Shown: one piece after another, positions 7,372 through 15,007 of the stretch
Numbering within the stretch: position 1 is the stretch's first letter
How the letters are laid out: each line of letters begins with the position of its first letter
From: Thermodesulfovibrionales bacterium
GTDB lineage: Bacteria > Nitrospirota > Thermodesulfovibrionia > Thermodesulfovibrionales > SM23-35
Reading direction: 5' to 3'
Assembly (NCBI GenBank): GCA_020062205.1
Contig: JAGUWT010000057.1
Span: forward strand, 1 to 18,945
DNA: 18,945 bases
The notes under the pieces: generated by a model
Told to the model about the DNA's origin: nothing
Seen by the model: only the letters and a program-made list of their open reading frames with translations
Database searches by the model: none
Position numbers and translations under genes: made by a program

Positions 7372-8529
7372 ATGTCCAATAATTCAGACATCAAGCATGC
7401 AGGTTTAATTACAATCACGCTGTTACTGAACTGTTCTCTGACAGCCTATGCAGGTGTTGGTGGAGAGATTGATGTATCAGGCCCCATCAATGTCAAAGAA
7501 CTTTTAACCTTTGCATTCTTATTCCTTGGGGGATTGGGTATAGTATTTGGCATTAGCCTTGCATTTGCTGCACAGAAGTTTGCTGTAAGGGTCGACCCAA
7601 AGGTTGAGCGTGTAAGGGATGTGCTTCCTGGTGCAAACTGCGGTGCATGTGGATTTGGAGGATGCCAGGGATATGCAGAGGCTGTTGCAACAAACCCTGA
7701 TATTGCTCCTAACCTCTGTGCGCCAGGAAAGGCTTCAGTTGCAAATGCTGTTGCACAGATTACCGGAAAAATTGCAGAGGCAAGAGAACCTCTTTTTGCG
7801 CGGATTATGTGTCAGGGTGGACGGAGTAGTGCGATAAAGAAATTTAAATATGAAGGTATTCATGACTGCAGGGCTGCTCTTCTTGCAGGTGGCGGAGACA
7901 AGCAATGTGCTTACGGATGTCTCGGTTATGGAACATGTGAAAAGGTATGCCCGTTCAATGCGATTCACATGACAGAAGACCACCTCCCGTTTGTGGACAT
8001 CACAAAATGTACTGGATGTAGAAATTGTGAGGCAGCCTGTCCGAAAAAGGTTATCGAGGTTCTTTTAGCATCAAAGGCAGTTCTTGTTCCCTGCCACTCA
8101 AAGGATAAAGGGGCTATCACAAAGAATAATTGCCAGGTTGGCTGTATTGCATGTAGTATATGTGTGAAGGTCTGTCCTTTTGATGCCCCGTTTGTCGAAA
8201 ATAACCTGTCAAGAATTGATCTCAATAAATGCAAGGTTTGCGGTCTCTGTGTTTCAAAATGTCCAACAAAGGCAATCACTGATTTTATCCCCCAGAGATC
8301 AAAGGCATTCGTTATGGATCATTGCATCGGTTGTCAGATATGCATAAAGGTTTGTCCTGTAGATGCAGCCTCAGGTGAAAAAAAGAAAAAACATACCATT
8401 GATCTGACAAGATGTATTGGCTGTGGCATCTGCACAGCAAAATGCCCAGTTCAGGCAATAGATGGCACTTTTAATGCGGCTGAGGTCTTTGCATCCGCTT
8501 CAGAGAAGGGAAAGCCAAAAGCTGCATAA
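7372..8529 (+). CDS. rnfB: Electron transport complex subunit RnfB, long polyferredoxin form
   Basis: A 385-residue Fe-S subunit, the expected entry point for ferredoxin electrons. Domains in order: a signal-peptide-like segment (about 11-27, ending AYAG), a membrane helix (about 44-67), the RnfB-specific cluster domain C90, C93, C98, C116, then six ferredoxin-type motifs: C179/C183/C189/C193, C213/C216/C219/C223, C258/C261/C264/C268 (with an extra C254), C287/C290/C293/C297, C318/C321/C324/C328 and C348/C351/C354/C358. That allows up to seven [4Fe-4S] clusters, against three in the short gammaproteobacterial protein; long forms are known in acetogens such as Acetobacterium. The start has a good Shine-Dalgarno (AGGGAG, 7361-7366). 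It is last in rnfCDGEAB, separated from rnfA by 93 bases of heptad repeats. Confidence 0.95.
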   Translation: MSNNSDIKHAGLITITLLLNCSLTAYAGVGGEIDVSGPINVKELLTFAFLFLGGLGIVFGISLAFAAQKFAVRVDPKVERVRDVLPGANCGACGFGGCQGYAEAVATNPDIAPNLCAPGKASVANAVAQITGKIAEAREPLFARIMCQGGRSSAIKKFKYEGIHDCRAALLAGGGDKQCAYGCLGYGTCEKVCPFNAIHMTEDHLPFVDITKCTGCRNCEAACPKKVIEVLLASKAVLVPCHSKDKGAITKNNCQVGCIACSICVKVCPFDAPFVENNLSRIDLNKCKVCGLCVSKCPTKAITDFIPQRSKAFVMDHCIGCQICIKVCPVDAASGEKKKKHTIDLTRCIGCGICTAKCPVQAIDGTFNAAEVFASASEKGKPKAA

Positions 8530-8563
8530 ATATTCAACTTATTCAGAGTCATACTCAACCATA

Positions 8564-8638
8564 TGTCATTCCCGCTTGTCGGGAATCTTTCTTTGATTCC
8601 GAACAAGTCGGAAGGATTCTGGACAAGCCAGAATGACA
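8564..8638. repeat. REP-like hairpin repeat, copy 1 (three hairpins)
   Basis: Bounded by TGTCA and TGACA. Three successive stem-loops: ATTCCCG/CGGGAAT with loop CTTGT, TTCCGA/TCGGAA with loop ACAAG, and ATTCTGG/CCAGAAT with loop ACAAG. It lies between rnfB and the carbonic anhydrase gene and could stabilise or end the rnf transcript. No U-run follows. Confidence 0.85.
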
Positions 8639-8739
8639 GAAACGGAGATGAAGGGAGGTGGGATATAAAGGCAACTGAATTCCGCAATAAACCCTCTTTG
8701 AGGGTTCCAAAATATTCATGAACGGAGGTATGAAGATTT

Positions 8740-9426
8740 ATGAAGCGGTTTAGAGTTCTTATCGGTTTACTTATCGTCATAGTTTTTGCAGGTTTTGTTG
8801 TTGCAGGTCTTGAAAAAGGTGACGAATCCCTGACAAAGCTCATGGATGGCAACAAACGGTTTGTATCAGGCAATTTAGCTCAGAAAGACCTTGGTGATGC
8901 AAAGAGAAAAGAATTAGCGAAGGGACAGAAACCCTTTGCAATTGTATTAACCTGTTCTGACTCGAGGGTTGCCCCTGAACTCCTTTTTGACCAGGGTCTT
9001 GGAGATGTTTTTGTTGTCAGGGTTGCAGGGAATGTCGTTGACCCCGTGGTCATAAGGAGCATTGAATATGCTGCTGAACACCTTGGGACACCTTTTTTAT
9101 TGATATTAGGACATTCGCATTGCGGTGCAGTAAAAGCCACACTTGAAGTAAATGAGTCGAAAGGGAAACCCTGTGTCCTGGCTCAAAAAATAATGCCTGC
9201 TGTTCTAACTGCAAAGAAAAAGGGTGGTAGCCATGATGAAATCCTTGAAACAGCCATCAAGGAAAATGTAAAGAATGTATATAAGGATGTTATGAAGAGC
9301 AAGATTATCAATCACCTTGTGCACGAAGGGAAGTTGAAGATTGTTGCAGGTGAATACAGCCTTGAAACAGGTGAAGTAGAAACGATAGAGCTGCCCAAGG
9401 CAGTTAGTACTAAGAAGGCTCATTAA
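8740..9426 (+). CDS. Exported beta-class carbonic anhydrase
   Basis: A 228-residue protein that should interconvert CO2 and bicarbonate at a zinc centre. Residues 1-23 form a signal peptide or N-terminal anchor (basic MKRFR, then a hydrophobic run ending in VVAG), so it acts outside the cytoplasm; no lipobox cysteine is present. The zinc ligands of the family are visible as C72 in CSDSR (72-76), with the Asp74-Arg76 dyad, and H125 and C128 in GHSHCGAV. RVAGNVVDP (94-102) is another beta-CA signature. GGAGG at 8724-8728 lies eleven bases before the ATG, a somewhat long spacing. Flanked by hairpin repeats on both sides, it is probably a single-gene unit. Periplasmic beta-CAs are often linked to CO2/bicarbonate supply; a link to Rnf is only positional. 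Confidence 0.93.
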   Translation: MKRFRVLIGLLIVIVFAGFVVAGLEKGDESLTKLMDGNKRFVSGNLAQKDLGDAKRKELAKGQKPFAIVLTCSDSRVAPELLFDQGLGDVFVVRVAGNVVDPVVIRSIEYAAEHLGTPFLLILGHSHCGAVKATLEVNESKGKPCVLAQKIMPAVLTAKKKGGSHDEILETAIKENVKNVYKDVMKSKIINHLVHEGKLKIVAGEYSLETGEVETIELPKAVSTKKAH

Positions 9427-9446
9427 TATCTTAAAATATCAACCTG

Positions 9447-9563
9447 AATTACGAAGGGGTATAAATGTCACCCTGAACTCGTTTCAGGGTCTCCGTAAAC
9501 GAGATTCTGAATCAAGTTCAGAATGACAGTATATGCAAGGTTTTAGGAAACCCCTTCGTAATT
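9447..9563. repeat. Composite inverted-repeat element enclosing hairpin repeat copy 2
   Basis: A perfect 14-bp inverted pair, AATTACGAAGGGGT (9447-9460) and its complement at 9550-9563, encloses the hairpin repeat at 9466-9528. The 117-bp unit is too short to code and resembles a miniature non-autonomous element or a strong cruciform. It follows the carbonic anhydrase gene. Confidence 0.75.
9466..9528. repeat. REP-like hairpin repeat, copy 2
   Basis: Bounded by TGTCA and TGACA. Stem CCCTGAA/TTCAGGG with loop CTCGT, a possible central stem TCTC/GAGA, and stem ATTCTGAA/TTCAGAAT with loop TCAAG. Confidence 0.85.
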
Positions 9564-9630
9564 TGGGATCAATTATTTTACAAATGCCTGTGCATATGCA
9601 CATGCCTTTTCTATTCCACATTCTCTCTGG

Positions 9631-9660
9631 TTGAAGAAGTACACCTTTCCTTGATATTAT
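9631..9660 (+). promoter_or_regulatory. Candidate sigma70 promoter of the GAF kinase gene
   Basis: TTGAAG (9631-9636) and TATTAT (9655-9660) are 18 bases apart. The start site would fall near 9667, leaving a leader of about 22 bases before ATG 9689, without an obvious Shine-Dalgarno. Confidence 0.4.
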
Positions 9661-9688
9661 TAAAAAATGTTAAAATCACTGAAATGCC

Positions 9689-11494
9689 ATGGATAAAAAA
9701 TTAATACAATGTCTGAAGTCCTGTCCACCACTTATTAAATATCATTTATCCGAGCAGGAGATAAACGAACTCGCAGTATATCTGCGAAAGCATTGTATCT
9801 CAGCACATGTAAAAGAACTCGTCCAGATGGTAGAGGAAGTCATAGGGATTAGTCCGACCCTTGATTGGAAGGAAATACTCGAGACTGCTGCAAAAAAGAT
9901 TGTCGAGTTTCTCCATGCAGCAGGAGCTTCCATCCGTATTTTCGATCCCGAGACAGACGGACTCGTTGCCTTTGGCTCATATCAATATAAAGAGACTGGC
10001 AGATTGCAAAGCATTCCTATTGAGAAGACAGTCGCTGGCAAGGTCATCAGGAGCGGTAAAAGTTATCTTGTCCCGAATATCATGTTAGAACCTGACTATC
10101 GAAATAAGGAGATAGTCAAGGAACTCGGTTTTAACTCTCTTATGGCGGTGCCAATCAATATCCCCGGATTTCTTGAGAATGAACCTGATATTCAGGGCAC
10201 TATTCAAGTCTATTACAAAGAGACAGACAAAGAATTTGATCCTCTCGAGGTAACAAATGCCGAGTTACTATCAAGGCGAGTTAGTCATGTGTTGGCAAGA
10301 AAGCGTATTCTCAACCTCCAGAAACTGAACCTTCAGAAAGAAAAGATTGTAGAGAAGATATTCGTGAAACTCAGTCATCGGGAAGGCATCAAGATGAAGG
10401 ATGTCTTCAGTATGATGATTTCAGAACTGTCGGAAATCATGCAGATTCAGAGTTGTTCTCTCTTCTCTATAACGCCTGACAGGCGGCATGTTCAGATTGA
10501 GCTTGAATACCCTGTAGGACTGGGAAGACATGAGATAGGGCATGTCTTTGTCATTAAAGAACATGCTTATCTTGACGCCTTAATCAATGGTGCAGAAAAA
10601 CACGATGATTATGAATATGAGAGGATTAATTCTTCCTACATACTGATTAAAGACCCTTTACAAAGCCGCTTGTCAAGTGAAGGATTGAAAAGATTTGCAT
10701 CTAAACATAATGTCAACTCTGTTTTACTCATTCCGCTGAAGGCCAGGAATGAGGTCAATTATTTCTTGGTTTTTTATGCCACAGACCGTCGCCAGTATTT
10801 TACAGAACAGGAGATTGAACTCTTAAGTTTTCTTGGGAAAGAGATCATGAAGGCACTGAGGATTGAGAAACTTGATGATGTTTTACATGACTTTAAAAAC
10901 CCTGCTATTGCAATTGCAGGGTTTGCTAAAAGGGCAAAAAGACTCCTCGAAACAGAAGATGTCGTGAAGGTAAAAGATACGATTGCTGAATATCTTGATA
11001 TCGTTGCGAATGAGACTGTCAGGATGCAGGAACTTGCTATCTATCCGAATATTGAAGGCCGTGAAAGGGTCATTGACCTCACAGAGTTTCTGAAGAGTCG
11101 TTTCAGGATAAATGAAGAGGCAATCAGAGAGCAGAAAAGGACTAACATCAAACTTATCAAAGATAAATTACAACCCGGCTTATTGATTAATTGTTCTCCA
11201 TTTGCATTTGAGCGAGTTCTGGATAATCTCTTTAATAATGCTACGAAGGCTATTCCTGAAGAAGGAGGAGAGTTGTCCATTAAGAGCTATCGAAATCGAG
11301 AGATGGCCTGTTTTGAGATTCGTAATACAGGAAAGATACCAGAAGAGAATATCGAACAGATCAGGAAGGGCGAGGTAAAAGGTCGAGGTCTCAATATTAT
11401 TTATCAGTTTATCCGGGCCGTGCAGGGAAATCTTGAAGTCTTCACTGATGATGACTCAACAATCTTCCGCGTCATGATTCCACTATATCATTAA
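9689..11494 (+). CDS. Soluble sensor histidine kinase with two GAF domains
   Basis: A 601-residue protein with no membrane segment or signal peptide, so a cytosolic sensor. A short N-terminal helical region with two cysteines (C8, C12) leads to a first GAF-like domain (about 55-205, with AGASIRIFDPETDGL and SLMAVPI) and a second (about 235-395, with SCSLFSIT and SVLLIPLKA). The kinase core follows. The H-box is HDFKNPAIAIAGF with H400 as the likely phosphorylated residue. The N-box is LDNLFNNATKAI with N513. The ATP-lid region has NTG (546-548) and GRGL (565-568) instead of a classical DxGxG, as in some GAF-associated kinases. It ends in IFRVMIP, a typical HATPase strand. No response regulator is adjacent, so it is an orphan kinase and its partner and signal are unknown. 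The next gene on the strand encodes a UspA protein but is separated by a repeat and has its own promoter. Confidence 0.88.
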   Translation: MDKKLIQCLKSCPPLIKYHLSEQEINELAVYLRKHCISAHVKELVQMVEEVIGISPTLDWKEILETAAKKIVEFLHAAGASIRIFDPETDGLVAFGSYQYKETGRLQSIPIEKTVAGKVIRSGKSYLVPNIMLEPDYRNKEIVKELGFNSLMAVPINIPGFLENEPDIQGTIQVYYKETDKEFDPLEVTNAELLSRRVSHVLARKRILNLQKLNLQKEKIVEKIFVKLSHREGIKMKDVFSMMISELSEIMQIQSCSLFSITPDRRHVQIELEYPVGLGRHEIGHVFVIKEHAYLDALINGAEKHDDYEYERINSSYILIKDPLQSRLSSEGLKRFASKHNVNSVLLIPLKARNEVNYFLVFYATDRRQYFTEQEIELLSFLGKEIMKALRIEKLDDVLHDFKNPAIAIAGFAKRAKRLLETEDVVKVKDTIAEYLDIVANETVRMQELAIYPNIEGRERVIDLTEFLKSRFRINEEAIREQKRTNIKLIKDKLQPGLLINCSPFAFERVLDNLFNNATKAIPEEGGELSIKSYRNREMACFEIRNTGKIPEENIEQIRKGEVKGRGLNIIYQFIRAVQGNLEVFTDDDSTIFRVMIPLYH

Positions 11495-11599
11495 GAGCTT
11501 TTTAAACAGTATTCCCGATTAAGTATGAGGTCAGTATAAAAACAAAAGAGATTGTTTATTAATAAGACCATAAGTAAAGTCACATACCTTTAACTATTC

Positions 11600-11701
11600 T
11601 GTCATGCTGGCTTGTCGTTCGACTGAGCTCACGTCGAAGTCCAGCATCTTTCTTCACGATTCCGAACAAGTCGGAAGGATTCCAGACAAGCTGGAATGAC
11701 A
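11600..11701. repeat. REP-like hairpin repeat, copy 3 (longest, nested hairpin)
   Basis: Bounded by TGTCA and TGACA. The outer stem ATGCTGG/CCAGCAT encloses an inner stem TTCGAC/GTCGAA; then TTCCGA/TCGGAA and ATTCCAG/CTGGAAT, both with loop ACAAG. It lies in the 287-base gap between the kinase and usp genes, which otherwise contains only the usp promoter. Confidence 0.85.
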
Positions 11702-11736
11702 GACAATGTGGTCTTACTTATGAACTCCTTAGTAAG

Positions 11737-11764
11737 TTGTAAATCTGTTAGGATGTTATATAAT
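11737..11764 (+). promoter_or_regulatory. Candidate sigma70 promoter of the usp gene
   Basis: TTGTAA (11737-11742) and a perfect TATAAT (11759-11764) are 16 bases apart. The predicted start site is near 11771, so the mRNA would begin almost at the Shine-Dalgarno AGAGG (11771-11775). Confidence 0.55.
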
Positions 11765-11781
11765 TTATCAAGAGGTAACCT

Positions 11782-12633
11782 TTGGTCCAACGTATTTTAG
11801 TCGCGCTGGGTTGTAACCCAGATTCTGATATGGCCCTGACCTATGCAGATAGATTAGCCAATCGCATAGGGGCCTCTGTAGTCGCCCTTCATATTGCCCA
11901 AGAGGAACTTGTTCCGGCCTCTTGCGAGATAGTCAAAAGATATATCGAAATCGAAGCAGAAAAAACAAGAGAGAGGATAGGTAAGAAAATAGCCGAACTT
12001 CGGCAAAAGGATGATGTATGGGATCGAGTGATCTTCCAGATGACCAGAGGTGCCAATCCGGCTCGGGAGTTACTCCAAGAGACGGAGAAAGGTACACACG
12101 ATCTTCTCATAATAGGTCACCGCGAACTGCCAAACATAAAAAAACTATTCCTGGGGAGTGTCTCCTCTCAGGTGGTAGAACATGCTAAAATTTCTGTTGT
12201 AGTTGTCAAGCAACTATTAGGACCATCCAAGATCCTCTTTTGCACGGATGGATCCATATATGCAGAGAGGGCTATTAGATTCGGAGGGGAGTTGATGGCA
12301 AGGCTTGGCTGTCCGTCCATAGTACTAAATGTCTCACCATGGCTTGACGATTACTGCGAGCGTGTAGCGCAGGAGATTGCTGAAAGAGGGACTAACATTT
12401 TGAATAATTTAGGCGTAGATGTAAAATCAAAGTTTAGACTTGGAAAAGATGTTGTCGGGGAGATATCGAAAGAGATAAAAGAAGGAAATTTTGACCTCGT
12501 GGTAGTTGGTTCAAGGGGAATTTCTGGGGTTACCAGATTATTACTGGGCAGTACTACCCTTAAACTCATGAATCAGATAAGGTGCCCTATTCTGATCTAC
12601 AAACAGCCTGTTAGAGAAGATGCAACAACATGA
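11782..12633 (+). CDS. Tandem universal stress protein (two UspA domains)
   Basis: A 283-residue cytosolic protein with two UspA folds: residues 1-145 and 147-275. The second domain keeps the ATP-binding pattern G-2x-G-9x-G-S (G243, G246, G256, S257). In the first domain the second glycine is replaced by E115 (GHRE, then G125-S126), so only the C-terminal half is likely to bind ATP in the usual way. Such proteins act in stress survival and energy-limited growth; the specific role here is not visible. The start is TTG 11782, supported by AGAGG six bases upstream; no better ATG is available at the domain edge. Its 3' end overlaps the convergent ZIP transporter gene by 23 bases. Confidence 0.9.
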   Translation: MVQRILVALGCNPDSDMALTYADRLANRIGASVVALHIAQEELVPASCEIVKRYIEIEAEKTRERIGKKIAELRQKDDVWDRVIFQMTRGANPARELLQETEKGTHDLLIIGHRELPNIKKLFLGSVSSQVVEHAKISVVVVKQLLGPSKILFCTDGSIYAERAIRFGGELMARLGCPSIVLNVSPWLDDYCERVAQEIAERGTNILNNLGVDVKSKFRLGKDVVGEISKEIKEGNFDLVVVGSRGISGVTRLLLGSTTLKLMNQIRCPILIYKQPVREDATT

Positions 12634-13381
12634 TACTCATAATCATAAGGCTCATTCCCATTATGATGCCAACGAGAATACTTCTTTCTTCACCGTAGCT
12701 ATGAGCTATTGGTATTAACTCTCCTAAACTGACATAAACCATAGTTCCCGAAATGAGTGACAACCCAAGGTAAAGTACACTTTTAGTCAAGAAAGGGATC
12801 AATAGAACCGCTGCAAACAATGCCCCAATCGGCTCGATAAGACCAGAAAAAAGAGAGTATAAAAATGCCCGTTTTTGATCCTGTGTAATATAGAAAATAG
12901 ACATTGAGAGAGAAAATCCTACTGCAATGTTGTGAAGAGCAATAGTTACAGCTATTACCACACCAATTTCCAAAGAAATAATAGCAGCAAAAAATATTAG
13001 AAGGCCTTCTGGAATCTTGTGGAGAATAATGTCTATGGCCATAACCACATCTCGACCTGATAATTTAAGACCAAGGTTACTAACTTTTTTTTCTATTGCT
13101 GTCCTCTTTATCACTATATCAGAGAATAAAAAAGGAAAGACCATGCCAATAATAAGTGCCATTTTGGCCTTGTATGAACCAATAATAGCTATAGTTTCCG
13201 GCAGAACCTCAACGAGGGCAACTCCTATAATCCCTCCGGCAGAAACCCCGAGGGCAAAACCAACATATTTGTACTTAGGTCTTTTTGTAAAATGGGCAAT
13301 GAGACTCCCTAATCCTGTAGCCATTCCAGCCAAAAAGCTTAAAAATAGTGCTGTTACTATATGATGGCTCTCAAAACCCAT
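12611..13381 (-). CDS. ZIP-family metal transporter with altered metal-binding motifs
   Basis: A 256-residue integral membrane protein of about eight helices resembling ZupT/ZIP importers of divalent metals. GMATGLGSLI (19-28) matches the TM1 signature and GGIIGVALVEVLPE (49-62) TM2. In ZupT the helices 4 and 5 both carry HNxPEG; here helix 4 has HKIPEG (H121, K122, E125) and helix 5 has HNIAVG (H150, N151, V154). One Asn and one Glu metal ligand are therefore replaced by Lys and Val. SGLIEPIGAL (179-188) in helix 6 is kept. Transport may be altered in metal choice or coordination; function is inferred from family only. The Shine-Dalgarno AGGA lies about six bases before ATG 13381, a promoter is at 13405-13432 and a palindrome lies upstream. 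Confidence 0.85.
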   Translation of the reverse strand: MGFESHHIVTALFLSFLAGMATGLGSLIAHFTKRPKYKYVGFALGVSAGGIIGVALVEVLPETIAIIGSYKAKMALIIGMVFPFLFSDIVIKRTAIEKKVSNLGLKLSGRDVVMAIDIILHKIPEGLLIFFAAIISLEIGVVIAVTIALHNIAVGFSLSMSIFYITQDQKRAFLYSLFSGLIEPIGALFAAVLLIPFLTKSVLYLGLSLISGTMVYVSLGELIPIAHSYGEERSILVGIIMGMSLMIMSIMLLHLL

Positions 13382-13404
13382 CTGCTATCCTGATCTTATA
13401 ATAG

Positions 13405-13432
13405 ATTGTACGCTTTTATTCGTTCGATACAA
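13405..13432 (-). promoter_or_regulatory. Candidate sigma70 promoter of the ZIP transporter gene
   Basis: Read on the minus strand, TTGTAT (13432-13427) and TACAAT (13410-13405) are 16 bases apart, with a start site predicted near 13398 and a leader of about 17 bases containing the Shine-Dalgarno. Confidence 0.45.
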
Positions 13433-13451
13433 TGAGCAAATGAATGAAATA

Positions 13452-13469
13452 TTATTTTAATTAAAATAA
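13452..13469. promoter_or_regulatory. Perfect 18-bp palindrome upstream of the ZIP transporter promoter
   Basis: TTATTTTAATTAAAATAA is a perfect palindrome centred about 62 bases upstream of the predicted start site, roughly 20 bases before the -35 box. Position and symmetry suit a binding site for a dimeric regulator. It does not match the Fur, Zur or MntR consensus sequences I know. AT-rich palindromes also arise by chance. Confidence 0.4.
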
Positions 13470-13525
13470 GTGTCTGCTAAACTAAGAATAACGTTTTGTT
13501 TACAAAAAACAGACTAACAAGTCTC

Positions 13526-13596
13526 TGTCACCCTGAATTTATTTCAGGGTCTCGTAGTATATTGATTTTAGATGCTGAAACAAGTTCAGCATGACA
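13526..13596. repeat. REP-like hairpin repeat, copy 4
   Basis: Bounded by TGTCA and TGACA. Stem CCCTGAA/TTCAGGG with loop TTTAT, and stem ATGCTGAA/TTCAGCAT with loop ACAAG. It is the same subtype as copy 2 and lies between the ZIP promoter region and the 3' end of tyrS. Confidence 0.85.
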
Positions 13597-13628
13597 TCTT
13601 GCATAATTTTAAGGCTTTTAAAATAGTC

Positions 13629-14843
13629 TTAACTCTTTGATTTTATCATCATAAATTTTCGCTTCCCTACTTTAAATAAATAACTTCCCTTCGGGAGTTT
13701 CCCATCAGGGTCACAATGTTTTCTGTCATCAATAGTAACCCCGCCCTGCTTGATGAGCCTGATTGCCTCACCTGTGCTTGATGTTAAACCGGAAAGCTTC
13801 ATAATCTTTGGCACCCACATCTCATTCTCTTCCCATTCGAGTTCAACGACAGGGATCTCGTCAGGGAGTCCTTTTTCTTTAAAGATATGTTCAAATTCCT
13901 CCTTCGCCTTGAGGGCTGCATCCTTGCCCCAATATCGTTCAACAATCTCAAGTGCAAGGTTTTCTTTGGCATGTTTTGGATGAACCTTGTTTTGTTCCAT
14001 TCTCTCTTTCAATAAATAAAGTTCTTCAAGCGAAATATGGCTCAGTAATTCATAATACCTGCGCATGAGTGTATCAGTGGTTGACATTATCTTACCGTAC
14101 ATTTCTTTCGGTGACTCAGTAATGCCGATGTAATTCCCAAGGCTCTTTGACATCTTCTTGACTCCATCAAGCCCCTCAAGTAATGGCATGAGAACGAGAC
14201 ACTGTGGTTCATATCCGTATTCTTTCTGGAGTTCTCTACCAACAATGAGGTTGAATTTCTGGTCTGTACCACCAAGTTCCACATCAGCCTGAAGTACTAC
14301 CGAGTCATACCCCTGTATTAATGGATACATGAATTCATGGATGCTGATAGGATTCTGATTGACCCATCTCTGTTTGAAATCTTCCCTTTCGAACATCCGT
14401 GCAACAGTGTATCTGCTCGCAAGACGTATCATATCCTCTGCTGTCATGGCAGACATCCATTCTGAATTAAAGACAACCTTAGTCTTTTCAACATCGAGGA
14501 TTTTAAATATTTGTTCCTTGTATGTTTTTGCATTTTCAAGGACTTCTTCTCTTGAGAGGGGTTTTCTCATCTCGCTCTTCCCACTTGGGTCGCCTATCAT
14601 GCCAGTGAAATCGCCAATGAGAAATATCACCTCATGTCCGAGTTCCTGAAATTGCCTCATCTTCTCAAGAAGGACTGTATGACCGAGATGGATGTCAGGT
14701 GCGGTAGGATCAAAACCGGCTTTAATCTTGAGCGGTTTTCCACCTTTCCATGAAGCTTCGAGCTTCTCAAGGAGCTCCCCATCGTTGATTACCTCAACAG
14801 CGCCTCTCTTGATAATCTCAAGTTGCTTTTCGGGTTGTAGCAT
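13629..14843 (-). CDS. tyrS: Tyrosyl-tRNA synthetase
   Basis: A 404-residue class I aminoacyl-tRNA synthetase attaching tyrosine to its tRNA in the cytosol. The HIGH-type motif is H52-L-G-H55 in PDIHLGHT, and KMSKS is K230-S234. GFDPTAPDIHLGH and GGTDQKFN (191-198) are typical of the TyrRS group with the HLGH form. The C-terminal region (about 340-404) is an S4 RNA-binding domain with GEAIRLIKQGGVTIDD. Length is normal and all motifs are intact. A strong promoter (14851-14880) ends only seven bases before the ATG and no Shine-Dalgarno is visible, so the mRNA may be leaderless. No T-box leader is seen. Confidence 0.97.
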   Translation of the reverse strand: MLQPEKQLEIIKRGAVEVINDGELLEKLEASWKGGKPLKIKAGFDPTAPDIHLGHTVLLEKMRQFQELGHEVIFLIGDFTGMIGDPSGKSEMRKPLSREEVLENAKTYKEQIFKILDVEKTKVVFNSEWMSAMTAEDMIRLASRYTVARMFEREDFKQRWVNQNPISIHEFMYPLIQGYDSVVLQADVELGGTDQKFNLIVGRELQKEYGYEPQCLVLMPLLEGLDGVKKMSKSLGNYIGITESPKEMYGKIMSTTDTLMRRYYELLSHISLEELYLLKERMEQNKVHPKHAKENLALEIVERYWGKDAALKAKEEFEHIFKEKGLPDEIPVVELEWEENEMWVPKIMKLSGLTSSTGEAIRLIKQGGVTIDDRKHCDPDGKLPKGSYLFKVGKRKFMMIKSKS

Positions 14844-14850
14844 AGACAGT

Positions 14851-14880
14851 ATATTAAAGCCTGTGTATGACTGGCGTCAA
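14851..14880 (-). promoter_or_regulatory. Candidate promoter of tyrS, placed for a leaderless mRNA
   Basis: On the minus strand TTGACG (14880-14875) and TAATAT (14856-14851) are 18 bases apart. The -10 box is seven bases from the ATG at 14843, so transcription would begin at or next to the start codon. Confidence 0.55.
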
Positions 14881-15007
14881 TTGCCAAAGCATACTTCACC
14901 TATTCCAATCAAAAGTGAGCTAATTTCTTAAGAACGTGACCTTTTAACTGGCTCGATGCTTCTAAAGAAATCCTGATCTTATTGGCTGGATAAATCTAAA
15001 GGAAAGT

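Noticed and set aside
8730..8753. Seven-codon mini-frame overlapping the carbonic anhydrase start
   Set aside because: ATG 8730 lies almost on the GGAGG, too close to be used as a start; a leader-peptide role has no other support.
13017..13364. 115-codon plus-strand frame
   Set aside because: Opposite to the ZIP transporter gene; the product has no recognisable features.
14844..15007. T-box or tRNA-like leader near tyrS
   Set aside because: No T-box sequence or tRNA cloverleaf could be found, and the promoter sits next to the ATG, leaving no room for a leader.
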